A DNA stretch of 64,000 bases from assembly GCF_005768555.2 (NCBI RefSeq), contig NZ_VCHX02000350.1, positions 1 to 64,000 of the forward strand, read 5' to 3'. The stretch's first letter is position 1, and each line of letters opens with the position of its first letter. This DNA is from Streptomyces sporangiiformans (GTDB lineage: Bacteria; Actinomycetota; Actinomycetes; Streptomycetales; Streptomycetaceae). This document shows, in pieces, positions 1 through 7,879 of the stretch. A program made the translations under genes and the position numbers. The notes beneath the pieces are model-generated. The model saw nothing but the letters and a program-made list of their open reading frames with translations. It was not told where the DNA came from and made no database searches.

Positions 1-14
1 ACCCCTTCCCGGAA

Positions 15-33
15 CTGGGGGCTGTGCCCCCAG
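15..33. terminator. Small GC hairpin at the left edge of the window
   Basis: CTGGGGGC (15-22) pairs perfectly with GCCCCCAG (26-33) around a TGT loop. It lies downstream of the minus-strand polymerase gene that ends at 97, so it could terminate that transcript. There is no U-run, which is usual in Streptomyces. Confidence 0.4.
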
Positions 34-60
34 GCCCCCCGGGGTTGATTTTCGGGTGCG

Positions 61-106
61 GGTTGGTTGTGGCTGGGCGCGCAGTTCCCCGCGCCCCTAA
101 GGGGGC
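61..106. repeat. Dispersed intergenic repeat, copy 1
   Basis: A GTTGTGGCTGG-cgcgcagttc-ccgcgcccct block lies across the 3' end of the polymerase gene. A second copy with a few substitutions is at 27166-27212, also at the 3' end of a minus-strand gene. From memory, this wording is common between genes in Streptomyces; its role is not known to me. The GCGCGCAGTT..CCGCGCCCCT part can fold on itself. Confidence 0.55.
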
Positions 107-981
107 ACTGGTGCTGCGTGGTTTTTGTCGAACAGGGGGGACAGTAGGTCGCCGTGCTCTTTCAGGCGGGGGGCTATGTCGTGGGCGTAGAAGGTCAGGT
201 CGGTGGGGTGGGTGCATCTGGTCAGCTCGGGCCAGGTGATCGGGGTGGAGGCCGTGGGGGCGGGGGCGGCTCGGAGGGTGTACGGGGTTGCCGTCGTTTT
301 GCGGGCGGCGTTCTGGCTGAAGTCGACGAAGACCTTCGCAGGACGGAGGCGGCGCGCCATGCGGTGGGTGACCAGGGAGGGGAACTCCGCCTCCGCTTCC
401 ACCGCCAGGGCCTTCGCGTAGGACGTGACCTCGTTCGACGGGGTCGGTTCCACAGGGGCGAGGAGGTGCAGGCCCTTGGAGCCCGAGGTCTTCGCGTAGG
501 CCTCCAGGCCGTCGGCGGCCAGGCGGTCGCGGAGCCACACCGCCACCCGGCAGCACTCGACGATCGTGGCGGGCGCGCCGGGGTCGAGGTCGAAGACCAG
601 GCGGTCGGCGAGAGCCGGGGCGTCCGCGCGCCACTGGGGCGTGTGGAACTCCGTGACCAGGTTCGCCGCCCACATGAGGGAGGCGAGGTCCTGGATCAGG
701 ATCATGCGCGCGGGCCCCTCCGAGCGGGGAACCTCGGTGGTCCTGACCCAGTCGGGCGTACCGGGCGGCACGTTCTTGGCGTAAAAGACCTGCCCGTCGT
801 GCCCGTCGGGGTAGCGCAGGAAGGACAGCGGGCGATCACGGAGGTGGGCGAGCAGCGCGTCCGCCACCGTCGCGTAGTAGTGCAGCACCTCGCCCTTGGT
901 GAAACCGGTCGCCGGGTAGAGGACCTTCTCCAGGTTGCTCAGCGCGAGCTTTCGCCCCTCCACCTCGGTGATCGGCGTCAT
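97..981 (-). CDS. LigD-type polymerase/primase domain protein (stand-alone PolDom)
   Basis: This 294-residue protein matches the polymerase domain of bacterial LigD, which fills gaps and adds nucleotides during non-homologous end joining. The archaeo-eukaryotic primase fold is recognisable from DLD (residues 131-133), KTSGSKGLHL (164-173) and VDFSQN (219-224); D131, D133 and D220 would be the metal ligands. There is no ligase or phosphoesterase domain, so the polymerase is a separate protein, as is common in actinomycetes. The ATG at 981 was chosen because the family begins about here; a much longer reading frame only runs antisense through ku. The gene is divergent from ku with 51 bp between the starts, supporting a shared repair role. 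Confidence 0.9.
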   Translation of the reverse strand: MTPITEVEGRKLALSNLEKVLYPATGFTKGEVLHYYATVADALLAHLRDRPLSFLRYPDGHDGQVFYAKNVPPGTPDWVRTTEVPRSEGPARMILIQDLASLMWAANLVTEFHTPQWRADAPALADRLVFDLDPGAPATIVECCRVAVWLRDRLAADGLEAYAKTSGSKGLHLLAPVEPTPSNEVTSYAKALAVEAEAEFPSLVTHRMARRLRPAKVFVDFSQNAARKTTATPYTLRAAPAPTASTPITWPELTRCTHPTDLTFYAHDIAPRLKEHGDLLSPLFDKNHAAPVPP

Positions 982-1032
982 ACGATGAGAATCCCACGTA
1001 ATCGGGAGAAATCGACCTGAAAGGGGTCGAAC

Positions 1033-2106
1033 GTGAGATCCATCTGGAACGGCGCCGTCTCCTTCGGCCTGGTCAGCATCCCGATCAAGCTGGTGAACGC
1101 CACCGAGAACCACTCGATCTCCTTCCGCCAGATCCATAACGAGGACGGCGGCCGCATCCGCTACCGCAAGGTGTGCGAGCTGGAGGATCGCGAGATCTCG
1201 GCCGACGAGATCGGCAAGGGGTACGAGGAGGCGGACGGCACCATCATTCCGATCACCGACGACGATCTGGCCTCGCTGCCGATTCCGACCGCCAAGACGA
1301 TCGACATCGTGGCGTTCATCCCGGCCGAGCGCATCGACCCCCTCCAGATGGACACCGCGTACTACCTGGTGGCCAACGGCGTTCCCGCCGCCAAGCCGTA
1401 CACCCTGCTGCGCGAGGCGCTGAAGCGGAGCCAGAAGGTCGCCATCGCCAAGTTCGCGCTCCGGGGCCGGGAGCGGCTCGGGATGCTGCGGGTCGTCGAG
1501 GACGCCATCGCCATGCACGGGCTGCTCTGGCCGGACGAGATCCGTGCCCCGGAGATCGCCGCACCGGACGCGAGCGTCACCGTCCGCGACAAGGAACTCG
1601 ATCTCGCGGACGCCCTGATGGACACGCTCGGGGAGGTCGACCTCGACGACCTCCACGACGACTACCGCGAGGCCGTCGAGGAGCTCATCGCCGCCAAGGT
1701 CTCCGGCGAGAAGGTCCCCTCTCCTCCCGCCGTCGAAGGGGCCGGCGGCAAGGTCATCGACCTCATGTCCGCCCTGGAGAAGAGCGTCCGCGAGGCCCGC
1801 GTCGCCCGTGGGGAGGAGGCTTCCGAGGGCGAAGGCGAGGGCGAGGGCGAAGCCGTTTCCCGTCGGGGCGCCCGTGCCGCTCCCAAGCAGGTCAGCGGCA
1901 AGAAGTCGACGTCCACGGCGGGGAAGGCGGCCTCCGGCCGGAAGACGGCTGCCAAGAAGACGACCGCCAAGACCACCGCCAAGAGCACGGCCAAGAGCAC
2001 GGCCAGGACCGCCGCCAAGAAGACCGCCGCGAAGAAGACCACCGCGAAGGAGACGGCCACCAAGAAGACGGCCGCCAAGAAGACCACGGCCCGAAAGCGC
2101 GCCTGA
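1033..2106 (+). CDS. ku: Ku protein, non-homologous end joining
   Basis: This 357-residue protein opens with the typical bacterial Ku N-terminus (RSIWNGAVSFGLVSIPIKL). Bacterial Ku forms a homodimeric ring on DNA ends and recruits LigD. The Ku core covers roughly residues 1-250. Beyond it comes an acidic EGEGEGE patch, then about 85 residues of Lys/Ala/Thr repeats (KKTTAK-like) resembling histone H1 tails, which in other actinobacterial Ku proteins increase DNA binding. The GTG start at 1033 follows AAGGGG at good spacing. It is divergent from the LigD-type polymerase. No dedicated ATP-dependent ligase is visible in this window. Confidence 0.95.
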   Translation: MRSIWNGAVSFGLVSIPIKLVNATENHSISFRQIHNEDGGRIRYRKVCELEDREISADEIGKGYEEADGTIIPITDDDLASLPIPTAKTIDIVAFIPAERIDPLQMDTAYYLVANGVPAAKPYTLLREALKRSQKVAIAKFALRGRERLGMLRVVEDAIAMHGLLWPDEIRAPEIAAPDASVTVRDKELDLADALMDTLGEVDLDDLHDDYREAVEELIAAKVSGEKVPSPPAVEGAGGKVIDLMSALEKSVREARVARGEEASEGEGEGEGEAVSRRGARAAPKQVSGKKSTSTAGKAASGRKTAAKKTTAKTTAKSTAKSTARTAAKKTAAKKTTAKETATKKTAAKKTTARKRA

Positions 2107-2134
2107 GCCGACGCCTCCACAGCACCCCTCCCTC

Positions 2135-3475
2135 TCACGCAGGGGCGAGCCGCAGCGCCAGTACCGCGTTGTGGCCGCCGAAGCCGAAGGAGTTGCTCAG
2201 GGCCAGGTCGCCGTTGGTCGGGAGGGGACGTGGGGTGTCGGTGACCAGGTCGAGGCTGATCGCGTCGTCAGGGTCGTCGCAGCCGATGGTGGGTGGGATC
2301 AGGCGGTGGTGGAGGGTGAGGGCCGCGGCCACGGCCTCCACGCCGCCCGCGGCTCCCTGGAGATGCCCGAGGTGGCCCTTGAGGGCGGTCACGGGGACCT
2401 TGGCGGTGCCCAGGACGCGGTGGAGGGCGGTCGCCTCGGCCAGGTCGCCGTCGACGGTGGCCGTCGCGTGCGCGTTCACATGGACGAGGTCCGCGACCTG
2501 GGCGCCGGCGTCCGCGACGGCGCGGCGGACGGCCGTGGTGATGCCGTGGCCGGTCGGGTCGGGGGCGGCCACGTGGTGTGCGTCGGCGGACAGGCCCCAG
2601 CCGGCGGCCTCGCAGTAGACCCGCGCACCGCGCGCCAGCGCATGCTCCTCGGCCTCCAGCACGAGGAACCCCGCGCCCTCCCCGTTCACGAACCCGTCCC
2701 GGCCCTTCGCGAACGGCCGGGACGGTGTCCCGGCCGCGATGTCGAGCGTGGACAGCGCCCGCATGGAGGCGAACGCGGCCATCAGCGCCGGCGTCACCAC
2801 CGCCTCCGCGCCCCCGGCCAGCGCGATGTCGACGTGCCCGTACCGTATGCGGTCGATCGTCTGGCCTATGGCCTCCGTGCCCGAGGCGCAGGCGCTCGTC
2901 ACGGTGCGCGCCTCCCCGGTGATGTGCAGGCCGAGCGAGATCTGGGACGCGGCCTGCGAGGGGACCGTCATCGGTGTGGTGAGGGGCGAGACAGCCCGCG
3001 GGCCCTTGTCGCGCAGCGTCCGGTCGCTGTCGACCAGTACGGGAGCGCCACCGATGATCGTGCCGGCACAGACGCCCACCCGGTCCGGGTCGAGCCCGCT
3101 CTCCCGGGTGCCCTCCGCGGCGAGCCCGGCGTCCTGCCAGGCCTCGCGCGCGGCGATGAGCGCGAGCTGGGCGGACCGGTTCATACGCCGGGCCCGCGGC
3201 CGGGGCAGGAGACCGGCGAGGTCCACGGGCACGGTCGCGCCGGTACGGACCGGAAGCCCGGCGAACTCCGGGCCGTCGAGCTCGCGGATGCCGTGGCGCC
3301 CGTCGAGCAGCCCCTGCCAGAGCACGCCGGCACCGATGCCCAGGGGCGTGATGGCGCCCAGACCGGTGACCACGACACGGCGCCGCCCCTCGGCTCTTCG
3401 GCGCGGGTCGCCCGGTGGGACCTCGGCGGCGGTGACCGTGGCGGGGGTGAGGGGAGCGTCGGGGGAACGGTGCAT
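2135..3475 (-). CDS. Beta-ketoacyl-[acyl-carrier-protein] synthase II (FabF-like)
   Basis: A 446-residue condensing enzyme that would extend an acyl chain on an acyl carrier protein. The catalytic triad is complete: Cys196 in TSACASGT, His336 in NAHATAT and His371 in KGHLGHLQGAAG. The C-terminal NSFGFGGHN block is also canonical. About 30 extra N-terminal residues precede the RRVVVTGLGAITPLG start of the fold, so a start further in is possible. No acyl carrier protein, malonyl transferase or other FAS/PKS gene is nearby, so this is a stand-alone paralogue whose substrate cannot be read from context. It converges on ku with only 28 bp between stops. Confidence 0.92.
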   Translation of the reverse strand: MHRSPDAPLTPATVTAAEVPPGDPRRRAEGRRRVVVTGLGAITPLGIGAGVLWQGLLDGRHGIRELDGPEFAGLPVRTGATVPVDLAGLLPRPRARRMNRSAQLALIAAREAWQDAGLAAEGTRESGLDPDRVGVCAGTIIGGAPVLVDSDRTLRDKGPRAVSPLTTPMTVPSQAASQISLGLHITGEARTVTSACASGTEAIGQTIDRIRYGHVDIALAGGAEAVVTPALMAAFASMRALSTLDIAAGTPSRPFAKGRDGFVNGEGAGFLVLEAEEHALARGARVYCEAAGWGLSADAHHVAAPDPTGHGITTAVRRAVADAGAQVADLVHVNAHATATVDGDLAEATALHRVLGTAKVPVTALKGHLGHLQGAAGGVEAVAAALTLHHRLIPPTIGCDDPDDAISLDLVTDTPRPLPTNGDLALSNSFGFGGHNAVLALRLAPA

Positions 3476-3584
3476 CGGCTGGTGCTGCTCTCTGCTCGGG
3501 TGGAGTCGCTCGTCCTGCTCGCGGCGAGCGAACTCAAGTTTCCCCGAGGGGAGTTGACGCCTTGGCGCCGCCCCGGCCCCGCTC

Positions 3585-4547
3585 TCAGCGCCCCCCGTGC
3601 CGCAGCTCCCGTGGGCTCACCCCGAAGCGCCGGCGGAAGGCCGTGCTGAGGGTGCTCGCGGAGGAGAAGCCCGAGGAGTGGGCGAGGTCCGTGATCGTCA
3701 GATGGTCGCACTCCCGGCACTGGAGGCGGTCGCGGACGAGACGCAGGCGTTCCTCGCGGATCAGTTCGCGCGGGGTGGTGCCGACGCGCTGGAGGGCCAG
3801 CTGGATCTGGCGCAACGACCAGCCGAGGGCACGCGCCATGGAGGTGCCGGTCAGGTCGGGATCGGCGGCGTGCTCGCGCACATGCAGGCGGACCATCGCC
3901 TCGACCTCCGTCAGCTGCCCCGTCGTGTCCGGGCGGTCGTCGCCGGCGGCGAGCATGAGCAGCAGCTCGACGATGCGGTCGGAGACGGCGTTGAACTCGG
4001 TGGCGGTGAGATGGTCGCGCTCGTCGGACAGGCTCCGCAGCATCGTGTGCACGACGCGCCCCAGCCCGGTGGTCAGGTCGAGGCCGGTGGCCAGCGGCGA
4101 CTTCCGGCTCAGCGGGCCGTCGATCTCCCGTGCGGGGATGGAGAAGATGATCCCCTGCAGCGACGCGTCGTGCAGCAGCTGAAAGGGCGCCCCCAGCGTC
4201 ATCAGGCTGCCCGTCCCCGGGGTCAGCCGCGCCTCCTGGTCGTCCTGGCGCAGCACCAGCTCGCCGGAGAGCGGCAGCAGGAACCGGTAGTCAGGGTCCG
4301 GCTCGTGGCGCACCGACCGCGGCGTGCGGTTGTACTCGATCTGGTCGCACTGCCAGTTGACGAGCTGGTAGGTGTCGGTGCGCTGGCGGGTCGAACGGCC
4401 GTGGAAGGTCTGGGGGTCGGGGGTGGCGTATCTGAAGTCCATCTGGGTCTGCAGCGACTTGATGTGCTCGCTCCAGAAGTCGGTCCGCTCGCGCGGATCC
4501 ACCTCACCGGTTGTCTGTGACTCCACGATGTAGCTTCCCGCGGGCAT
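3585..4547 (-). CDS. AraC-family transcriptional regulator
   Basis: A 320-residue regulator. The N-terminal two thirds look like the AraC-binding-like sensor domain (WSEHI start, beta-rich middle with SGELVLRQDDQEARL). The C-terminal 100 residues carry two helix-turn-helix motifs (SMARALGWSLRQIQLALQ and ITDLAHSSGFSSASTLSTAFRRRFG), ending in GVSPRELR. The ATG at 4547 was chosen because GGAGGAAAG sits just upstream; the longer frame is antisense to the conservon. It faces the conservon across a 321-bp gap and could control it, but nothing in the sequence proves this. The ligand is unknown. Confidence 0.88.
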   Translation of the reverse strand: MPAGSYIVESQTTGEVDPRERTDFWSEHIKSLQTQMDFRYATPDPQTFHGRSTRQRTDTYQLVNWQCDQIEYNRTPRSVRHEPDPDYRFLLPLSGELVLRQDDQEARLTPGTGSLMTLGAPFQLLHDASLQGIIFSIPAREIDGPLSRKSPLATGLDLTTGLGRVVHTMLRSLSDERDHLTATEFNAVSDRIVELLLMLAAGDDRPDTTGQLTEVEAMVRLHVREHAADPDLTGTSMARALGWSLRQIQLALQRVGTTPRELIREERLRLVRDRLQCRECDHLTITDLAHSSGFSSASTLSTAFRRRFGVSPRELRHGGR

Positions 4548-4868
4548 TGCTCTTTCCTCCGCCACACAGTGTCCCGGCCGTCGCTGAAGCAGTCCTCGCC
4601 CGGTGACAACGGGCATGTCGGCAACGGCAGTTACGCCCTGTAAGCGTAGTGCATGCATTCCGCTTGTGTGGTCGAAGGATCGAACGCGGGTTGCATCTAT
4701 GACAACAGAAGCGCGGCGTATGTAAAGGGAATGCGTGGTGCGCATGCGCGCCTCTGTGGCCCATGGTGCGCCTGAGGGCAACTTCCCTGCGCGCACACGA
4801 AAGTTGCGCGCCCCCACTCGCACTACCGTCGTGCGCTCCGCCAACTCACGCCCGCGTTTGAGGACTTC
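4548..4868. promoter_or_regulatory. Divergent intergenic region between the AraC regulator and the conservon
   Basis: This 321-bp non-coding stretch must hold the promoters of both flanking genes. The clearest structure is an inverted repeat, GCGCGCA (4789-4795) with TGCGCGC (4805-4811), nested inside AACTT (4780-4784) / AAGTT (4801-4805). It ends about 58 bp before cvnA. It could be an operator, but no known consensus was recognised. Confidence 0.4.
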
Positions 4869-6491
4869 ATGAAGGAACTGATACCGGAGGCGGTGTTCGG
4901 ATGCGTGGCCGTAGGCCTGCTCGCCGTCACCGTGCTGCTGGTGCGCCAGCTCGGGATCACCGCGCGGCTGCGCCGACGCAACGCCGAGCTGTCGGAGGAC
5001 GTGCGGCTCCGGGACGAGGAAGTACGGCACCTGGTCGCCGTCCGCCTTCCGGCGCTGGAGGAAGCGCCCCAGCAGCCCGTCCCCGTCCCCGGCATCGGCC
5101 TGTTCGACGCGCGGCTGTCCGGCACCGCTTTCGCGACGTGCCTCGACCACGTCCTGGAGCGGTTCTCCACGGCGGTGGAGCACGCGCAGGCCCGCGCCGA
5201 CCAGTCCGCGAAGGCCGCCCTGAAGTCGTCGATGCGCTCCATCCAGGCCCTGGCCAACGAGCAGCAGGTCGCCATCTCCGAGATGCAGGAACGGCACGAC
5301 CGCCCGGACGTGCTGCGCGACCTCCTCGAAATCGACCACGCCAACGCCCAGTTCGGCCGCCGCGCCCAGGCCATCGCCGTGCTGTGCGGATCCTGGCCGG
5401 GCCGCCAGCGCGCCACCTCCGCGCTGATCGACGTCGTACGCGGCGCCACCTCCCGCATCCGCGACTACCGGCGCGTCCAGATCCACGGCCAGGCCGACAT
5501 CGCCGTGGAGAGCCGGGCCGTGGAGCCGGTCGTGCTCGCGGTCGCCGAACTGCTCGACAACGCCGCCCGCCACTCGCAGCCCAACACCAAGGTCGAGGTC
5601 AACGTCCGCACGGTGCACAACGGCGCCTGCGTGGTGATCGACGACGCCGGCGTCGGCATGGACGCCCAGGCGACGGAACGCTCCGGCGAACTGCTCTCGG
5701 GTCGCCACACGGTGGACGTCACCCGGCTCGACGACCCGCCCCAGTTCGGCTTCGCCGTCATCGGCGTGCTCGCCGCGCGCTACGGGTTCAGCGTCTCCGT
5801 GGACACGCGCTCCCCGTACGGCGGCGTCCGCACGGTGGTGTTCCTGCCGTCCGCCCTGCTCACGCACCGGGACCCCGCGGAGGAGCTGCCGCCCGTGACC
5901 GTTCCGCCGACCCGCCGCACCCCCGCGCGTACGTCCGACCCCGCCTCCGACTCCACCCCCGCGCCCGAACCCGCGCCCGAACCCGCGTCCGAGGCGCCGG
6001 AGCCCGCGCCGGCCGCCTCCGCGGATTGGTCCCCGCGCGCCGAGACGACCGGCCAGGCGCCGGTGGAGGAGCCCTCGGACGCCGCGACCACGGTCGGCGG
6101 ACTGCCCAAGCGCAGTCGGAGGATCCCGCAGCAGCGGTCGGTCACCGAGGAGCCCGCTCCCGCACCCGCACCCGCGCCTGCTCCCGGGCCTGCTCCCGCT
6201 CCCGCTCCCGCCTCTGAGGCGCCGGAGCCCGCGCCGGCGGAGGAGCCCTCGGTCGGCGCGACCACGGCCCACGGACTCCCCAAGCGCCGTCGGCGGGCCC
6301 CTCAGCAGCGGCCCGCCGCCGAAGAGCCCGCGTCCCCGCCACTCGACGACTCCGCCGCGCGCACGGCCGAGGAGACCGCCCGCCGCCTCGGCGCGTTCGC
6401 GCGGGGCACCCGCCACGGCCGCGCCGCCCTGGACGACCTACCGGACCTTTCCGGCAGCCCCCACGCAGACGAAGGGAACACCCGAGGATGA
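4869..6491 (+). CDS. cvnA: Conservon sensor-kinase-like protein CvnA
   Basis: This 540-residue protein heads a conservon, a Streptomyces operon whose products form a membrane-bound complex likened to eukaryotic G-protein signalling. An N-terminal membrane segment (about residues 8-28) is followed by a helical region and a GHKL ATPase domain with N-box ELLDNAARH (N231) and G1 box DDAGVGMD (258-265). The usual H-box is weak (IDHANAQFGRRAQ near 157), as is typical of CvnA. The C-terminal 200 residues are Pro/Ala/Glu-rich and contain two copies of a GLPKR...PQQR motif, also typical. The ATG at 4869 follows GAGG. The stop overlaps cvnB by 4 nt. Confidence 0.9.
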   Translation: MKELIPEAVFGCVAVGLLAVTVLLVRQLGITARLRRRNAELSEDVRLRDEEVRHLVAVRLPALEEAPQQPVPVPGIGLFDARLSGTAFATCLDHVLERFSTAVEHAQARADQSAKAALKSSMRSIQALANEQQVAISEMQERHDRPDVLRDLLEIDHANAQFGRRAQAIAVLCGSWPGRQRATSALIDVVRGATSRIRDYRRVQIHGQADIAVESRAVEPVVLAVAELLDNAARHSQPNTKVEVNVRTVHNGACVVIDDAGVGMDAQATERSGELLSGRHTVDVTRLDDPPQFGFAVIGVLAARYGFSVSVDTRSPYGGVRTVVFLPSALLTHRDPAEELPPVTVPPTRRTPARTSDPASDSTPAPEPAPEPASEAPEPAPAASADWSPRAETTGQAPVEEPSDAATTVGGLPKRSRRIPQQRSVTEEPAPAPAPAPAPGPAPAPAPASEAPEPAPAEEPSVGATTAHGLPKRRRRAPQQRPAAEEPASPPLDDSAARTAEETARRLGAFARGTRHGRAALDDLPDLSGSPHADEGNTRG

Positions 6492-6901
6492 TCGAGCCCA
6501 CGAACAACGAGTTGGGCTGGATGCTCGATGAGGTGCTGAAGGTCCCTGAGGCGCGCCACGCGATCCTGCTCTCGGCCGACGGCATGCTGCGGGCCCACTC
6601 GGCGGACATCGGCAGGGACGATGCCGAGCGGCTCGCCGCGGGACTCTCCGGTGTCCAGTCGATCAGCCGCAGTACGGCGGAGTTCTGTGGCACCCCCAAC
6701 ACCCCCTGGCGGCAGACCCTGATCGAGTTCGCGCAGGGATACGTCTTCCTCGTCGCCGCCGGAGAGGGCGCCTACCTCGCGGTGTCCACGACCGAGCACG
6801 TGGACATGGAGGCCGTCTCGTACCGCATGCACAAACTGGTCGACCGGCTCGGCCAGGTGCTGGTCAGCCCGGCCCGGCGGGACACCGGCAGCCCGGCATG
6901 A
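6488..6901 (+). CDS. cvnB: Conservon roadblock/LC7-domain protein CvnB
   Basis: A 137-residue protein of the roadblock/LC7 family, the small alpha/beta fold that partners Ras-like GTPases (as MglB does for MglA). The family pattern is visible in LGWMLDEVLKVPEARHAILLS near the start, followed by SADGMLRAHS and a helix with ERLAAGLSGVQSIS. In conservons CvnB is thought to modulate the CvnD GTPase. It overlaps cvnA and cvnC by 4 nt each (ATGA), indicating translational coupling. Confidence 0.92.
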   Translation: MIEPTNNELGWMLDEVLKVPEARHAILLSADGMLRAHSADIGRDDAERLAAGLSGVQSISRSTAEFCGTPNTPWRQTLIEFAQGYVFLVAAGEGAYLAVSTTEHVDMEAVSYRMHKLVDRLGQVLVSPARRDTGSPA

Positions 6902-7269
6902 CAGCGTCCGGCGGGCGGCCGAGGCGTTCCGGAGACAAGCTGGTGCGGCCGTACGTCGTCACGGACGGCCGCTCCGAGCCCTCCCGCAACACCCTCGACC
7001 TGGTCACCCTTCTGATCGCCACCGACGATCTGCCGCTGACCGGGCTGAGCCCGGAGAAGCGGGCGTTGATGGAGCTGTGCCGGCCCGGCGCGCTGTCGGT
7101 CGCCGAGGTGGCCGGTCATCTGTCGCTGCCGGTCAGTGTCACCAAGGTGCTGATCGCCGACCTCATGGACAGCGGGCACATCGTCACCCGCGCCCCCATC
7201 CCGTCCGCCCGGCCGACCGAGGCCCGCATACTCCAGGAGGTTCTCGATGGGCTCCGCGCCCGCCTCTGA
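6898..7269 (+). CDS. cvnC: Conservon DUF742 protein CvnC
   Basis: A 123-residue DUF742 protein. The family hallmark VRPYVVTDGRSEPS occurs near the start (about residues 16-29). The rest resembles a winged helix (LSVAEVAGHLSLPVSVTKVLIADLMDSGHI), so a DNA- or protein-binding role is possible. Its molecular function is not established. It overlaps cvnB by 4 nt and cvnD by 23 nt, keeping the strict gene order of conservons. Confidence 0.92.
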   Translation: MTASGGRPRRSGDKLVRPYVVTDGRSEPSRNTLDLVTLLIATDDLPLTGLSPEKRALMELCRPGALSVAEVAGHLSLPVSVTKVLIADLMDSGHIVTRAPIPSARPTEARILQEVLDGLRARL

Positions 7270-7879
7270 AGACGTCGCATCCGGGGACGTCCATCTCCCG
7301 AGCAGCGTGCAGACCGCCGCCAAGATCCTCGTCGTGGGGCACTTCGCGGTCGGCAAGACCACGTTCGTCGGCGCGCTGTCCGAGATCCGGCCGCTGCGTA
7401 CGGAGGAGGTCATGACGGAGGCGGGCGCGCTCGTCGACGATCTGGCGGGTACGAAGGCGAAGACGACCACCACGGTCGCCCTCGACTTCGGCCGTCTCAC
7501 CCTCAACGACAGCCTGGTGCTCTATCTCTTCGGCACTCCCGGCCAGCAGCGCTTCACCCAGCTGTGGCAGGACATGACCCGCGGAGCACTCGGCGCGCTC
7601 GTCCTCGCCGACACGCGTCGCCTGGGCCAGTCCTTCGACGTCATGGGCGTACTGGAGGAGCTCGGCCTTCCGTACGCGGTCGCCCTGAACGAGTTCGACG
7701 ACGCCCCCGGGCACGACCTCGCCGAGATCCGCGAGGCGCTGGACCTGCTCCCCGAAACACCCCTCGTACGCTGCGACGCCCGCGACCGGATCTCCTCCAC
7801 CCACGCGCTGATCGCCCTCGTCGAGTACCTCCTGAACCGCACCAGCGACACCAGTGACAGCGAACTGGAGCACGTGTGA
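7247..7879 (+). CDS. cvnD: Conservon small GTPase CvnD
   Basis: A 210-residue Ras-like GTP/ATP-binding protein. It has a P-loop GHFAVGKTT (residues 31-39), a G3-type motif FGTPGQQRF (95-103, with Gln where Ras has DxxGQ) and ALNEFDD in place of the NKxD base-recognition motif. In conservons this GTPase is the switch of the complex. The start lies inside cvnC (23-nt overlap), and the stop overlaps the GTG of the P450 gene by 4 nt, so all five genes should be translated from one message. Confidence 0.92.
   Translation: MGSAPASEDVASGDVHLPSSVQTAAKILVVGHFAVGKTTFVGALSEIRPLRTEEVMTEAGALVDDLAGTKAKTTTTVALDFGRLTLNDSLVLYLFGTPGQQRFTQLWQDMTRGALGALVLADTRRLGQSFDVMGVLEELGLPYAVALNEFDDAPGHDLAEIREALDLLPETPLVRCDARDRISSTHALIALVEYLLNRTSDTSDSELEHV

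Noticed and set aside
97..1656. 519-residue minus-strand frame extending the LigD-type polymerase upstream
   Set aside because: The extra part runs antisense through ku and has no family similarity; the polymerase domain begins at 981.
3585..6416. 943-residue minus-strand frame
   Set aside because: Only its last 320 residues (AraC regulator) are real; the rest is the antisense shadow of the conservon kinase.
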